Shown in pieces: positions 1-8,549 of a stretch of DNA of 64,000 nt. The translations under genes were made by a program, and so were the position numbers. The DNA is taken from IMG/VR virus record IMGVR_UViG_3300010354_000002, positions 19,162 through 83,161 of that record; one strand, 5' to 3'. Source of the DNA: a virus. A model generated the notes under the pieces. That model saw only the letters and a program-made list of their open reading frames with translations, did not search any database and was not told where the DNA came from. Positions within the stretch are counted from its first letter, which is position 1. Every line of letters begins with the position of its first letter.

Positions 1-22
1 TGGTCGCAGTCGTGGTCGTCAT
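1..22 (-). CDS. start of a gene running off the left edge (partial)
   Basis: Only the first seven codons are present (MTTTTAT). The ATG is preceded at about 8 nt by a clear AAGGAG ribosome site, and the gene lies just downstream of the 76-285 gene on the same strand. The opening resembles the small protein at 13952-14197 (MSTTTT), but seven residues cannot show homology. It indicates that the accessory block continues to the left of the window. Confidence 0.55.
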
Positions 23-75
23 GGTTCGTTTCTCCTTAATCTTGATGAGATGTCCCGAGTTTTCTTGGCTTTGAA

Positions 76-285
76 TCAATACAACAAAAACGTCCTGTCA
101 AAAGCCCCGGGTGTTTCACCAACACGGAACCACGTTCCATCCTTCCGCAGGGAGATTGCGAATTCCAAACCACAATCATCGCGCTTGACCACAACCTTAC
201 GATTGGTCTTGACTTCCACTACCGTGTAGTCAACGTACGACGAATAAAATTGAATATGAAACTTGGTGCCGATCTTGATATCCAT
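76..285 (-). CDS. small beta-rich protein of a three-member paralogous family
   Basis: A 69-residue protein of unknown function. The central stretch (DYTVVEVKTNRKVVVKRDD) followed by a lysine/arginine turn and a tryptophan (RKDGTWFRVGE) matches the pattern of the proteins at 10458-10781 and 37458-37814, which read YxIVxV-x(3)-R-x-IVV and RxNGxWVxxGQ in the same order. This looks like a small beta-barrel (SH3-like) fold, which is an inference from the alternating hydrophobic pattern. The start is fixed by an AAGGAG site 8 nt upstream, within the promoter/stem-loop cassette at 305-355. It is probably an early accessory gene. Confidence 0.75.
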   Translation of the reverse strand: MDIKIGTKFHIQFYSSYVDYTVVEVKTNRKVVVKRDDCGLEFAISLRKDGTWFRVGETPGAFDRTFLLY

Positions 286-304
286 CTTAGTTTCTCCTTG
301 ATGT

Positions 305-317
305 GGGCATTCTGCCC
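305..317 (-). promoter_or_regulatory. 5'-terminal mRNA stem-loop (leader of 76-285)
   Basis: A perfect GGGC/GCCC stem with loop AGAAT lies between the predicted transcription start (about 320) and the AAGGAG site. The same arrangement recurs at most minus-strand promoters of this phage. Confidence 0.6.
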
Positions 318-326
318 TACGCAGGT

Positions 327-355
327 AGAGTACAACATCAGTTCTGTGTTGTCAA
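327..355 (-). promoter_or_regulatory. sigma70-type promoter for 76-285
   Basis: Reading the minus strand: -35 TTGACA (355-350), 17-bp spacer, -10 TACTCT (332-327). An A/T-tract region (about 361-382) lies just upstream of the -35 box and could act as an UP element. The predicted start is near 320, immediately before the stem-loop. Confidence 0.75.
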
Positions 356-491
356 CACCAAGCACACAAAAATTCCAAGTTTTTTTGGCATCCCCGCTAC
401 CGTCCGAAATGTGATAAAAAAGCGTTGTCATTGCCGCCCTGATGTTCCTGAGGGAGTGTCGGGTGGCTTTTTGTCGTTTGGGGATAACGCT

Positions 492-1451
492 ATGGCGCAA
501 ATGTTGCCGTTTGAAACAACCATTGCCATCAAGGCCATGCCCGATGATTACAACGGGTCGTGGGTTATTGACGGCCCTGTAGGGTCGGACGAAAAAGACT
601 ACGATGGCGAGACCATGGAACCGCACGGCGTGTGGAAGGGCATGGACATGTTTGACCTGCTTGGTCGGCATGTGGACTACGAGCACCAGTATCGAAAAAG
701 CCTGAACCCTCGCTTTCTGATCGGAGTCGGTGTTGATCGGCGTCTTGAAAAGGGCGTCTGCCACCTTCGGGCCGAACTCTACAAGGACAAGGAACTGGCA
801 AAGTCCTTGTGGGAGCACTTGAACACCAAGACGGCTGCTGGCGAAAATGGCTACGCTGGCTACAGCATCGAAGGCCGTGTGCTGGAGCGAGACCCGAAAG
901 ATCGCAACATCATCAAGAATGTTGAGGTCCACCGTGTCACTGTGTCCATGTCTCCCAAGGGTTTCGGCAAGACTCGTGTCCTGCCCGTGCAATCGGTAAT
1001 CAAGGCTGCTCTGGACGAGGATGGAGTCAAGAGCATTGCCCCGGAATCGTGGGTTGGCGAGGACGCATGGGATGCGTTCCATGCGGTTCTGACATCCGAG
1101 GAGATTCCGCTTCCCCGATATTCCCAGATCGGTACGATCATCAAGGCGTACATGACTGGGTCCGAGATTGTCGCACCGGGTGCTGGAGACATCGCCCCGT
1201 TGCGTCAGCAGTCACTGATTGGTCCTCCGGTGGTCCAGAAAGCCTCGGAGGCGACCAAGAAGCCGTCGCGCCCCACAGCGCGGCAGACGAAGCCGACGTC
1301 GTCAAAACCCCGCCCGACGACGTCTACGGTGCGCAAGGCCGACGAAACCGAAAAGGCCGTTGCGTGCTGGGGTGACTGGCTTGCCAGTCGCGGCATGGAC
1401 ACACGACTCGCTCGCGTGATCCACAAAAAACTGGAGAAGACCTATGCCTAA
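492..1451 (+). CDS. prohead (capsid maturation) protease
   Basis: A 320-residue protein at the head of the capsid cluster. The pattern RHVDYEHQYRK (candidate catalytic His) followed by GYAGYSIEGRVLERD (candidate catalytic Ser in the SIEG context) and VHRVTVS is typical of HK97/U35-type phage prohead serine proteases, which process scaffold and capsid proteins during head maturation. The C-terminal third is rich in Lys/Pro/Thr and looks disordered. The ATG at 492 is preferred to an in-frame ATG at 303 because protein-like sequence begins there and the extension has no ribosome site. The 3' end overlaps the acidic scaffold candidate by 8 bp, and the capsid gene follows, as expected for this module. 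Confidence 0.85.
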   Translation: MAQMLPFETTIAIKAMPDDYNGSWVIDGPVGSDEKDYDGETMEPHGVWKGMDMFDLLGRHVDYEHQYRKSLNPRFLIGVGVDRRLEKGVCHLRAELYKDKELAKSLWEHLNTKTAAGENGYAGYSIEGRVLERDPKDRNIIKNVEVHRVTVSMSPKGFGKTRVLPVQSVIKAALDEDGVKSIAPESWVGEDAWDAFHAVLTSEEIPLPRYSQIGTIIKAYMTGSEIVAPGAGDIAPLRQQSLIGPPVVQKASEATKKPSRPTARQTKPTSSKPRPTTSTVRKADETEKAVACWGDWLASRGMDTRLARVIHKKLEKTYA

Positions 1452-2112
1452 GCGACCGATGCCTCCGATGGAGGACGAAGAAGAGGAAATGCCCGACGGC
1501 GAACCCGAGGCTCCGATGCCTCCGATGGCCATGGCACCGGATGGTGACCCCACCGCTGCCCAAGGTTCGGAAGAGGAAGAGGAAGAGGAAGAGGAAGAGC
1601 CGGGTGAAGGGGAAGAGGACGAGGATGAAGACTACGGACGCAAGTCCATGGACTTCGATCCTGATGACGCCCTTGCCACCGACACCGAAATCCTCAAGGG
1701 CATTGTGAACAATGCGGTGCGCGACGCTGTCGCCCCGCTTCACGCCAAGATCAAGCGACTTGAAACCCTTGTCAAGGCCGTGCCGAATTCGGTGCGTCAG
1801 TTGACGGAGGATGCGGTCGCCAAAAGTCTTGCCGCTGCCGAAGAGACCGAGGCTGTCAAGCCGACCGTCGCTGCGGCGTCCATTGGCCAGTCCACTCCTG
1901 ATGTCCAGAAGGGCATTATCGCCCAACCGGGCGAGGACAACCGTGGCCGTGCGCGTAATGCGTGCGCCAAGGCTCTTTCGCTCATGCGGGACAAACGGGC
2001 CGCAATCCCGGCATTCAACGACGTAGACTATGCGCTTCGTCAGGGCGGAAACGTTCCTGATGTTACGCTCAAGGCTTTGATTGAACAGATCGAAGCCGCT
2101 GAAACCCTTTGA
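1444..2112 (+). CDS. acidic scaffold-like protein
   Basis: A 222-residue protein between the protease and the major capsid gene, the usual place of a scaffolding protein. Residues about 9-62 are very rich in Glu/Asp, including an uninterrupted run of ten glutamates near residue 44. Residues about 75-110 are helical and could form a coiled coil (ILKGIVNNAVRDAVAPLHAK), and the C-terminal 60 residues are basic to amphipathic helical. Scaffolds often combine an acidic disordered region with a helical capsid-binding tail. The assignment comes from position and composition, not from recognised homology. It overlaps the protease by 8 bp, which suggests translational coupling. Confidence 0.65.
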   Translation: MPKRPMPPMEDEEEEMPDGEPEAPMPPMAMAPDGDPTAAQGSEEEEEEEEEEPGEGEEDEDEDYGRKSMDFDPDDALATDTEILKGIVNNAVRDAVAPLHAKIKRLETLVKAVPNSVRQLTEDAVAKSLAAAEETEAVKPTVAAASIGQSTPDVQKGIIAQPGEDNRGRARNACAKALSLMRDKRAAIPAFNDVDYALRQGGNVPDVTLKALIEQIEAAETL

Positions 2113-2123
2113 GGTAAATAGAC

Positions 2124-3761
2124 ATGCTTAGTGGAAACATGGGCATTCTTCCTTTGGAAGAAGTCCGCCAACTTCAGACTATCAATGATGAACTGGCCAA
2201 AGCCTACATCACCAACCAAGACATCGTCACTACGACCAACGATGGCGATGCCTCCTCGCTTCGCAAGCAGTTCCTATTTGGGAACCTTGTCAGCACGATT
2301 TACTCGCAGGACGACGCTGCTTTCCTGAAGAAGTTGCGCGTTGAAAACGTGGGTTCGACCGTGGTCGAATTCTCGCGCTTTGACCTCGTCAACGGTGGTG
2401 ACGGATTTGTGCCGGAGTCCGGTACTGATGGCGTGTTTGGCACCTCTTATGGTGAGGATGCCTTCTCCCGTCACACCCGCACCGTCAAGTTCATGGCGGC
2501 GGCTCGCCGTGTCGGCCTTGTGACCCAGTCGGTCAACAACATCGCCAATCCGATGCGCATTGCCGAACAAGCCGCCAGCCTTGAAATCGTTCGCAACATG
2601 AACCTTGCGGCCATGTACGGTGACTCCGGTTTCAACACGCTGTCGTTTGACGGAATTGAAAAGCAGTTGCGAGATTACGTTGATGACGCCAACGACCCGG
2701 GCATTCTGATTGACATGCGTGGTGGCGTTGTGGATATTGAAGCGATTATGACGGCGGCAACGTCTATCCTGAAGCGATTCGGCAATCCTTCTCTGCTTTT
2801 GCAATCACCTGATTCGTACAACGACACTGAAGCCGAGTTGCTCTCCAACCTTCGGTCGCCCTATGGCTACTCTGGCATTGGCGGCATCAGCGTGGACAAG
2901 GTTCGCACTGCTGGTGGTGAAATCACCCGCATGTACGACAAGATGCTCCGCGCCAATCGCCCGATCAACGTGCTCGGTGCCGCTGCGTCTGGTGGCCCTC
3001 GGACTACGGCTGACACGGGTGCGCTTTCGTTCACCGGAACGCCGTGGGCTAGTCGTGCTGCTGGGCCGCCGGTCGTGAACAACACGGTTGCGGCTGGCAG
3101 TGGGTCGTATTGGCAGAACGTGACGCGCAACACGGCTGCCGCGCTTACCACCATCCCGGCTGTACCGGTTTCCGTGGATGGCAATAACGCTCAGAACAAT
3201 CTTGCCACTGGACAATATCAGTACGCTGCTTCGATTGTCTATCAAGGCAAGGAGTCCCTGCCGTGGGTGTTTGCTCGTAGCGCAGTCGGTCTGTCTGGTG
3301 GTTCTGCTGATGGCACTGTTGCAAACAACTACTGGAACACGACCCTTGGCGATGTCAATGCGCTAAGGCTCAATACCAGCGCAATTTCGGGCTATGCTGC
3401 TGCCACTCACCAGAAGACGGCATATTTCCGCATTTATCGGAAACTTTATTCTGAAGGCGCATCAGCGTGGAAGTTCCTCACGAACGTGGGAATTGGCACG
3501 GATGATATCGCCCTTGCCTATGACAACGGTTTCAAAATTCCCGGGACTGTGGACAACTTCCTGTTGACCGAGCAGCGTGACGGACGTGCGTCCATTGTCC
3601 TCGCCGAACTCTTGGCGATGATGAAGCGGCCGTTGCCGAACCTGCCGTTGGCCGATGTGTTTGCGATGCTTGCCTTCGCAACCCCCATCGTCTTCTTCGG
3701 TGGTTTCCATGTTCAGTTCTACAACGTTCGCGCTATGCGACCGGGCTACAACCCCACGTAG
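2124..3761 (+). CDS. major capsid protein (HK97-like fold)
   Basis: A 545-residue protein, the product expected after protease and scaffold. Residues 1-260 carry features of HK97-type major capsid proteins: an N-terminal helical arm, a conserved block around VVEFSRFDL, and the P-domain segment VVDIEAIMTAATSILKRFGN followed by LLLQSPDSYND. Residues about 290-440 form a Gly/Ser/Thr/Asn-rich beta segment (YQYAASIVYQGKESLP) that looks like an inserted Ig/fibronectin-type surface domain. The C-terminus returns to a hydrophobic beta-rich block ending in RAMRPGYNPT. The ribosome site is GAGGT about 9 nt before the ATG. A strong terminator follows directly, consistent with high expression. Confidence 0.88.
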   Translation: MLSGNMGILPLEEVRQLQTINDELAKAYITNQDIVTTTNDGDASSLRKQFLFGNLVSTIYSQDDAAFLKKLRVENVGSTVVEFSRFDLVNGGDGFVPESGTDGVFGTSYGEDAFSRHTRTVKFMAAARRVGLVTQSVNNIANPMRIAEQAASLEIVRNMNLAAMYGDSGFNTLSFDGIEKQLRDYVDDANDPGILIDMRGGVVDIEAIMTAATSILKRFGNPSLLLQSPDSYNDTEAELLSNLRSPYGYSGIGGISVDKVRTAGGEITRMYDKMLRANRPINVLGAAASGGPRTTADTGALSFTGTPWASRAAGPPVVNNTVAAGSGSYWQNVTRNTAAALTTIPAVPVSVDGNNAQNNLATGQYQYAASIVYQGKESLPWVFARSAVGLSGGSADGTVANNYWNTTLGDVNALRLNTSAISGYAAATHQKTAYFRIYRKLYSEGASAWKFLTNVGIGTDDIALAYDNGFKIPGTVDNFLLTEQRDGRASIVLAELLAMMKRPLPNLPLADVFAMLAFATPIVFFGGFHVQFYNVRAMRPGYNPT

Positions 3762-3775
3762 TCGTTAGACTGACG

Positions 3776-3816
3776 GGCGGTCGGTCGGCGGGTGACCGTT
3801 GGCCGACCGCCTTTTT
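3776..3816 (+). terminator. rho-independent terminator after the capsid gene
   Basis: A nine-base stem (GGCGGTCGG at 3776-3784, CCGACCGCC at 3803-3811) is followed directly by five T residues. It lies 15 bp after the capsid stop and would separate capsid transcription from the head-tail genes. Confidence 0.85.
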
Positions 3817-3827
3817 AGGTTAATCTC

Positions 3828-4619
3828 ATGGCACAAATCAGTGTAGAACAAGTAATCCCTCGCCTTATCGGTCTTGGCGACTGGCGTCGTCGTGCCGCCG
3901 AGGACGGGTATACCGACGCCTACATTGATGCCGAAGTGATCCCTGCCGCAATCCGTCATTTTGAGCGACACGCACAGTTCCGCATCGAACCCGTGCGTGT
4001 TGTTATGGCACCCGATGGTGCCTACCCTCAGGCTTCCTCCGCATACCCCGTGGTTGAACTGGAAATGCTTCCCTACGTTCGACCCAATGCACAGGCCTAT
4101 CTACGATTTCATGTTCCCGAGCCGCCTATTCGCCAAATTCTGCGAGTCCGGGTGATGCTCAACAAGACTAGCCAGATTTTTGAGATTCCCAGCCAATGGC
4201 TTGAGCATAGCCCCACAAGCGGCGATGTCTGGATTCAGCCTACTGCGGGTTCTTTGACTGCCGCAGCCGCCTTCGGATTCAACATCCTGAACCTTGCGTT
4301 TGGCGTGCGAGACGATATCCCGCACAGTTTTGCTATTGACTACGATGCCGGTCTGCCAGATGGCTGGACTGACATGCGTGAGTGGAAAGACGTTGCTCGG
4401 GCAGTGACATGCCGCGCTGCAATTATGATTCTGTCAGACTGGGCACAAGCGTTCGATGCTGGCCGCGCTACCAAGAACGTTGGTGGCTTGGGGGTGTCCA
4501 TCTCTACACAGTTGACCCGTTTTGAGGATCGGATCAACAGGCTGGAGATGGAAGAGAAAGAGATCATTGATCAGTTGCGAGCACAGGCTGGACGCAACGT
4601 CAACGTAGGATTCATCTGA
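3828..4619 (+). CDS. head-tail connector/adaptor-like protein
   Basis: A 263-residue protein, first of four overlapping genes after the capsid terminator. The N-terminus (VIPRLIGLGDWRRRAAEDGY, then DAEVIPAAIRHFERHAQF) is helical, the middle is beta-rich, and the C-terminus has a helical, partly coiled segment (FEDRINRLEMEEKEIIDQLR). Helical adaptor proteins that attach to the portal usually occupy this place in the gene order, but I do not recognise a named family. The stop overlaps the next start as TGATG, so the genes are probably translationally coupled. Confidence 0.55.
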   Translation: MAQISVEQVIPRLIGLGDWRRRAAEDGYTDAYIDAEVIPAAIRHFERHAQFRIEPVRVVMAPDGAYPQASSAYPVVELEMLPYVRPNAQAYLRFHVPEPPIRQILRVRVMLNKTSQIFEIPSQWLEHSPTSGDVWIQPTAGSLTAAAAFGFNILNLAFGVRDDIPHSFAIDYDAGLPDGWTDMREWKDVARAVTCRAAIMILSDWAQAFDAGRATKNVGGLGVSISTQLTRFEDRINRLEMEEKEIIDQLRAQAGRNVNVGFI

Positions 4620-5560
4620 TGAATCAGTATGGATCTGGTTTTAAATTCGGAAACGGTCTGCCACTTCGTCTAGATTTTGGCGACCTGCTGGATTTGATTC
4701 AGGTCCATCCCGGGCGGCAATTCTGTCGCTGGTACAAGGCCTATCCGCAGATTCCAACCAATGTTACTACCGTGACTCTGCCTACGGATGCGAAGAAGTT
4801 CATCCGCGTTGAGCAGGAGTTTCCGAGCACCGAACTGCGCCCGATGATTGTGTTTGACGCTAGTGGCTTCAACCGGACTTATCGGGAGATGTTGGGCATG
4901 GTGGAAGAAGGCGGGATGGCAATGGTCTACCTGCCTGATGAAGTTGACATTGCACAAGACGATTGGGTCACGCCATGGGGTCTTGTAGGTGACGGGTCCG
5001 ATGCTCCCAATCGTGTGGTAAGCGAAGTGCTGCCTCGGGGTCGAAAGCGCATTGCGGGTACAGGCACTGTAACCATTGCCGGGTCTACCGCCACGTTCAG
5101 CACCACAAGCCATGGTGCGCGGTATGGGGACGTGTTGATGGCCGCTGGCCGTCAGGTAACTCTTGGGACGCCTACGGGAGCGACTGTGCCCATCATTGGT
5201 ACTATCGTTGCTTCAACCACGCCAGTTACGAATGCAAGGTATGAAATTGGGCGGGATGCTCTCATGCACCCCGGTGCATCCAACTTCATGGAAATGATGA
5301 CCGCTTCGGGCACTGTCATTCCCGGTGGGCTTCGGGCCAACATTGCCAATCAGGAACTGGTATGGCTTGATATGACAGGCATTGCCGATGCACCGGCTTT
5401 GAGCGTGCGTTACCGGGCAACGCCTACCTACGCCATCAAGTCGTCGTGGGTGCGTATCCCGGGCTACGACTACGACGCTCCTAGTGTGCCGATTGGGCGT
5501 TTGCCACATATGGCGCAGGGTATGCACGTCATTCCCGAAAACCATAGGGGGTGGCTGTAA
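4619..5560 (+). CDS. virion structural protein, head-tail region
   Basis: A 313-residue protein of unrecognised family. It begins with a mixed segment containing RQFCRWYKAYPQIPT and continues as beta-strands separated by Gly/Thr-rich turns, with a strongly repetitive Thr/Ser stretch around residues 145-200 (GTGTVTIAGSTATFSTTSHG) that resembles a small beta-sandwich insertion. It is coupled to both neighbours (1 bp overlap upstream, 1 bp downstream). From its place among connector and tail-completion genes it is likely a minor structural or head-closure protein. That role is inferred from context only. Confidence 0.5.
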   Translation: MNQYGSGFKFGNGLPLRLDFGDLLDLIQVHPGRQFCRWYKAYPQIPTNVTTVTLPTDAKKFIRVEQEFPSTELRPMIVFDASGFNRTYREMLGMVEEGGMAMVYLPDEVDIAQDDWVTPWGLVGDGSDAPNRVVSEVLPRGRKRIAGTGTVTIAGSTATFSTTSHGARYGDVLMAAGRQVTLGTPTGATVPIIGTIVASTTPVTNARYEIGRDALMHPGASNFMEMMTASGTVIPGGLRANIANQELVWLDMTGIADAPALSVRYRATPTYAIKSSWVRIPGYDYDAPSVPIGRLPHMAQGMHVIPENHRGWL

Positions 5561-6318
5561 TGGTGCATCTTGACGCAGCCACAGACGCCAGTTCTGGCGG
5601 TACGTTCCGCATTGCCATGCAGTTGTCCGGCACCCCGAATGGGGCTGTCACCACAACGGTGTCGCGCTATCCGTCAAAAACCGTCGGCTCTTATGCCACG
5701 CCTACGGTAACGGGTACGTTCCCCACGCTGACGGCGACTGTTTCCGGTGGTGGGTATTGGTATGTTTGGTTGTCTGACAGCGATGGCGAGACGGGTCCAT
5801 TTGGCGTGTCTGCGTTGCTCACGTGCAGCCCGTGGCTTGTCTCCATTGGAGAGTCTGTGCGCAACATTCTTGTTGCGAACAAATCTAGAATTGATGCAGT
5901 GCTGCAACTGTTTCACCCGGACGCAGAGATCAACTCAATTGAGTACGGGTTTTCAAACTCGCAGGTCAACGCTCCGTTTATTGTGGTTACTGCACCAAGA
6001 GTCGAAAGCGAACCCGTCGCTCTTAGCAACACTTACGAGTATCGGTTCGGCCTTACGATTGCTGTGGTCACGGCGCGTGCCAACGACGAAACGGACGAAA
6101 CTAAAGGCGCGGCGGCGGTCGTTCAGGAGATATCGCGCATCCTGAATCAGGTTGGATACAGCACTATCAACTTGTGCGACGGTTGTACAGCGTATTTCTG
6201 TCACGCCTCTGGGGGCAAGGCCGAGATGACGGTTGTTCCCGTGCAGGACGGCTACCTGTGGTTTGCCGTGGGCGATATTAGTTGGTCTGGCAACCTCCTT
6301 GTGTCGGAGGGTTACTAA
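5560..6318 (+). CDS. Ig-like domain plus tail-terminator-like domain protein
   Basis: A 252-residue protein starting at the ATG in TAATG overlapping the previous stop. An AGGGGG ribosome site 9-10 nt upstream supports this ATG over the in-frame GTG at 5551, which would have no spacing. Residues about 1-90 are a Gly/Thr/Ser-rich beta domain ending GGYWYVWLSDSDGETGPF, reminiscent of Ig/fibronectin modules in virion proteins. Residues about 92-250 (SIGESVRNILVANKSRIDAV, then TYEYRFGLTIAVVTA) have the alpha/beta pattern of tail-terminator or minor capsid proteins that sit next to the virion-morphogenesis gene. The domain assignment is moderate. Confidence 0.5.
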   Translation: MVHLDAATDASSGGTFRIAMQLSGTPNGAVTTTVSRYPSKTVGSYATPTVTGTFPTLTATVSGGGYWYVWLSDSDGETGPFGVSALLTCSPWLVSIGESVRNILVANKSRIDAVLQLFHPDAEINSIEYGFSNSQVNAPFIVVTAPRVESEPVALSNTYEYRFGLTIAVVTARANDETDETKGAAAVVQEISRILNQVGYSTINLCDGCTAYFCHASGGKAEMTVVPVQDGYLWFAVGDISWSGNLLVSEGY

Positions 6319-6983
6319 TGCCCGTATCCATCAATATAGAACCACTCCCTAATACCGTTAGGGCGGTAACGTTGGTATTTGACTTTCAGATTGACGACGA
6401 CGATCTTGGTCAACTAGAGGATCGGCTTGGCAATGTAGAGCCATTGCTGAATCGCATTGCTCGGATCATGCGTCGTGCCGCCGCCGCAAGGTTTCGAGAA
6501 GGTGGGCCGGGTTGGCGTCCATTGGCTGAATCCACTATTGCAGACAAATTGGCTGCCGGTGCGCCTCCCACAATGGCGAACGGCAGGGTATTCCCCCGGT
6601 TCCGTCAAGCGGGTGCTTTGAATGCTCCTGCCACCACCATCCTGATCCGTAGCGGTGCGTTGCGCGACTCGTGGGTGCGCAAACGGGACAAGTACCACTA
6701 CGAGCAGATTGATTCAGATAGCGGAACCGTGGAGATCGGTTCTGAACTGCCGTATGCATCTGCGCATCAGATGGGTACTGCACCGAGGCTGATCACTCCG
6801 GTCAACGCCCTTGCTTTGCGGTTTATGACTGCCTCCGGCAACTACATCTTCCGCAAATACGTCAACCACCCCGGCTTGCCGCCTCGCCCGGTGCAACTCC
6901 TGCCCCATGACGAGGTTCGCATCAAGGAGGAAATCCAGCATTATCTGAATGTCCATCGCATTCAGGTCGAAGAGCCGGATTGA
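6318..6983 (+). CDS. phage virion morphogenesis / tail completion protein (Mu gpG or gpS type)
   Basis: A 221-residue protein. It shows features of the phage virion-morphogenesis (tail completion) family: a long helix with MRRAAAARFREGGPGWRPLA, the TILIRSGALRDSW segment, VEIGSELPYASAHQMGT, and a C-terminal HPGLPPRP motif. Such proteins complete the head-tail joint. The start at 6318 is set by a strong GGAGG site 6 nt before the ATG, and the ATG overlaps the previous stop (TAATG). Its location between the terminator-like and tube-like genes fits. Confidence 0.75.
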   Translation: MPVSINIEPLPNTVRAVTLVFDFQIDDDDLGQLEDRLGNVEPLLNRIARIMRRAAAARFREGGPGWRPLAESTIADKLAAGAPPTMANGRVFPRFRQAGALNAPATTILIRSGALRDSWVRKRDKYHYEQIDSDSGTVEIGSELPYASAHQMGTAPRLITPVNALALRFMTASGNYIFRKYVNHPGLPPRPVQLLPHDEVRIKEEIQHYLNVHRIQVEEPD

Positions 6984-7006
6984 CTCCAAAGCCAACGCAT
7001 CAACTG

Positions 7007-7012
7007 TACAAT
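7007..7012 (+). promoter_or_regulatory. possible -10-only late promoter before the tail-tube candidate
   Basis: TACAAT lies in the 53-bp gap between the tail-completion gene and the next gene, with no convincing -35 box at 16-18 bp. It resembles other -10-like hexamers found before plus-strand virion genes of this phage. Low confidence alone. Confidence 0.3.
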
Positions 7013-7036
7013 ATTTCGTAATCTGGGAGAACTATC

Positions 7037-8041
7037 ATGGCGGCAACCCCTCAAACTCAAGGCTTTCTTGGTGGAGTCACCATCGCTGGGCGAAAATTTA
7101 CCGTGCGGGGAAATCCTCAATTTCGAGCAAACCGCAATATTGACGTCACAGGGATGATTGGGACTGGATATCCATACCTGTATGCCGAGGGTGTTCAGAC
7201 TCCCACAATCACGATGTCCATCGTGCCTCGCGCCTCCGGTGATGGATGTCCTTTTCTCGAATCATTCCTTGCTTGTTTTTTGACAAGATCGGCAGGAATA
7301 CCTACAGCCCCGGTATGGGAAACGCCTCTTGTCATTGCCGTTGGTGCAACTGATCCGGCTCCCGGGAGTGTTTCAGGTCTGAATTTGGCAACAGCCATGG
7401 CCAATGCTGGAATTGTTTTTTCCGACGGGGAAACAATCACATGCATGTTTGGGGTTAAGGCAGAGTCCGTACGCATCAGTACTGCAAAAGGCCAAGACCT
7501 AATGTTTGATGTGACTTTTGTAGGCACTTGCTACAAGCAGTTCCGGTGGACCAATGATAATGCCTTCATCACTGCGTTGAACACGCTACGATTTACAGCG
7601 TCCGACTGCATCGCCCCACTGAGATTTCAATCGGTTACTGTTAGTGGAGACTTTGCGGATAAGGTTTTTGGCATCAATCTGTCTTGGTCTAACAATCACA
7701 CTCCAAACATGGGTCTTGATGGAACGGTGTTTCCTATTGCACAAAATGCAGGGATGCCAAATGCGGGTTTGTCGTTGACACTTCAGGCTCTAGACTCAAT
7801 TCCCGGAGACCTGCTTACGCCGTCTTCGTTTTCGTTCACCGTACTTAGTATTGGTATTGGATCGGTAACGTTCACAATGCCAAAGCCTGTTGTTTACAAC
7901 CCATATGACCGGTCTGCGCCTATGGGACGTGTATTGCGAAACTACAATTACACCTTGCTGGGAGATTGTACTCAGCCGAACGTATTCGCAGGGTCTATGG
8001 TAATTCCAACTTATACAGGCAATTTTAATGATGTAGCCTAA
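7037..8041 (+). CDS. tail tube (major tail) protein candidate
   Basis: A 334-residue beta-rich protein with a GGGAG ribosome site. It begins with a short arm (TPQTQGFLGGVTIAGRKFTV) and continues as long beta-strands separated by loops, with little helix, as in phage tail tube proteins. Its place directly after the tail-completion gene and before a terminator fits the major tail protein slot, and the last residues (PNVFAGSMVIPTYTGNFNDV) again look like beta-strands. No diagnostic motif is seen, so the assignment rests on order and composition. The gene is separated from the minus-strand accessory block by a convergent terminator hairpin. Confidence 0.55.
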   Translation: MAATPQTQGFLGGVTIAGRKFTVRGNPQFRANRNIDVTGMIGTGYPYLYAEGVQTPTITMSIVPRASGDGCPFLESFLACFLTRSAGIPTAPVWETPLVIAVGATDPAPGSVSGLNLATAMANAGIVFSDGETITCMFGVKAESVRISTAKGQDLMFDVTFVGTCYKQFRWTNDNAFITALNTLRFTASDCIAPLRFQSVTVSGDFADKVFGINLSWSNNHTPNMGLDGTVFPIAQNAGMPNAGLSLTLQALDSIPGDLLTPSSFSFTVLSIGIGSVTFTMPKPVVYNPYDRSAPMGRVLRNYNYTLLGDCTQPNVFAGSMVIPTYTGNFNDVA

Positions 8042-8069
8042 TATTGTTGTCCATAACATAATCTGCAAA

Positions 8070-8097
8070 GCCTCCCCAGTCAAAAGACCGAGGAGGC
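8070..8097. terminator. bidirectional terminator between convergent units
   Basis: A GCCTCC/GGAGGC stem (8070-8075 and 8092-8097) contains an inner GTC-AAAA-GAC stem and is flanked by AAA and TTCTGTTT. It lies between the forward tail gene (ends 8041) and the reverse gene that ends at 8125, so it can serve both strands. Confidence 0.7.
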
Positions 8098-8124
8098 TTC
8101 TGTTTGATTTGAAGCGATGGCTTC

Positions 8125-8535
8125 CTAGTCAATCCACGTCCAGACATAGGACTTGATACCGGCCTTGTTCAGGACGTCAACCCACGCCTGTGCACGGGCT
8201 TCGTTGACGGCGAGGCTTTGCGTGAGCGAGGGCGGGTTGAACGTCTCGCACTCGAAATCCAAAACGTAGTAGGTCACAGAGTTCTGATATCCCAGAGCCT
8301 TCTTGGTCTTGAGGTATTGGGCGAAGCCCGTGCGTCCAGAGTCCAACCGAATGGACGCCATGCCATAGGGATAACCGCAGACGACGTACTTCCTCTTGGT
8401 CCAGTGATCAACCACGATGGACTTCTGGCCACGAGCCGCCTCACGAGCCGCCTTGGCTGCCGCCTTGCGACCGGCCTTGATGGCCCGGGCGACCAAGCGG
8501 TCGTAACGGGCGATGGTGGCGTTGCTAATAGTCAT
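8125..8535 (-). CDS. unknown accessory protein with basic Ala-rich N-terminus
   Basis: A 136-residue protein with no recognised family. Residues about 10-37 form a basic, alanine-rich helix (RAIKAGRKAAAKAAREAARG). The middle is alpha/beta, with SIRLDSGRTGFAQYLKTKKA and YYVLDFECETFNPP, and the C-terminal segment (EARAQAWVDVLNKAGIKSY) is helical. It is the last gene of the minus-strand block and has its own promoter/stem-loop cassette at 8550-8599. The basic helix could bind nucleic acid, but this is only a compositional hint. Confidence 0.7.
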   Translation of the reverse strand: MTISNATIARYDRLVARAIKAGRKAAAKAAREAARGQKSIVVDHWTKRKYVVCGYPYGMASIRLDSGRTGFAQYLKTKKALGYQNSVTYYVLDFECETFNPPSLTQSLAVNEARAQAWVDVLNKAGIKSYVWTWID

Positions 8536-8549
8536 GTCAAATCTCCTGT

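Noticed and set aside
303-491. N-terminal extension of the prohead protease from 303
   Set aside because: It would read through the divergent promoter and leader hairpin and has no ribosome site; protein-like sequence starts at 492.
219-1082. Long reverse frame opposite the prohead protease
   Set aside because: It is a shadow of the protease reading frame, has no ribosome site and no protein-like pattern.
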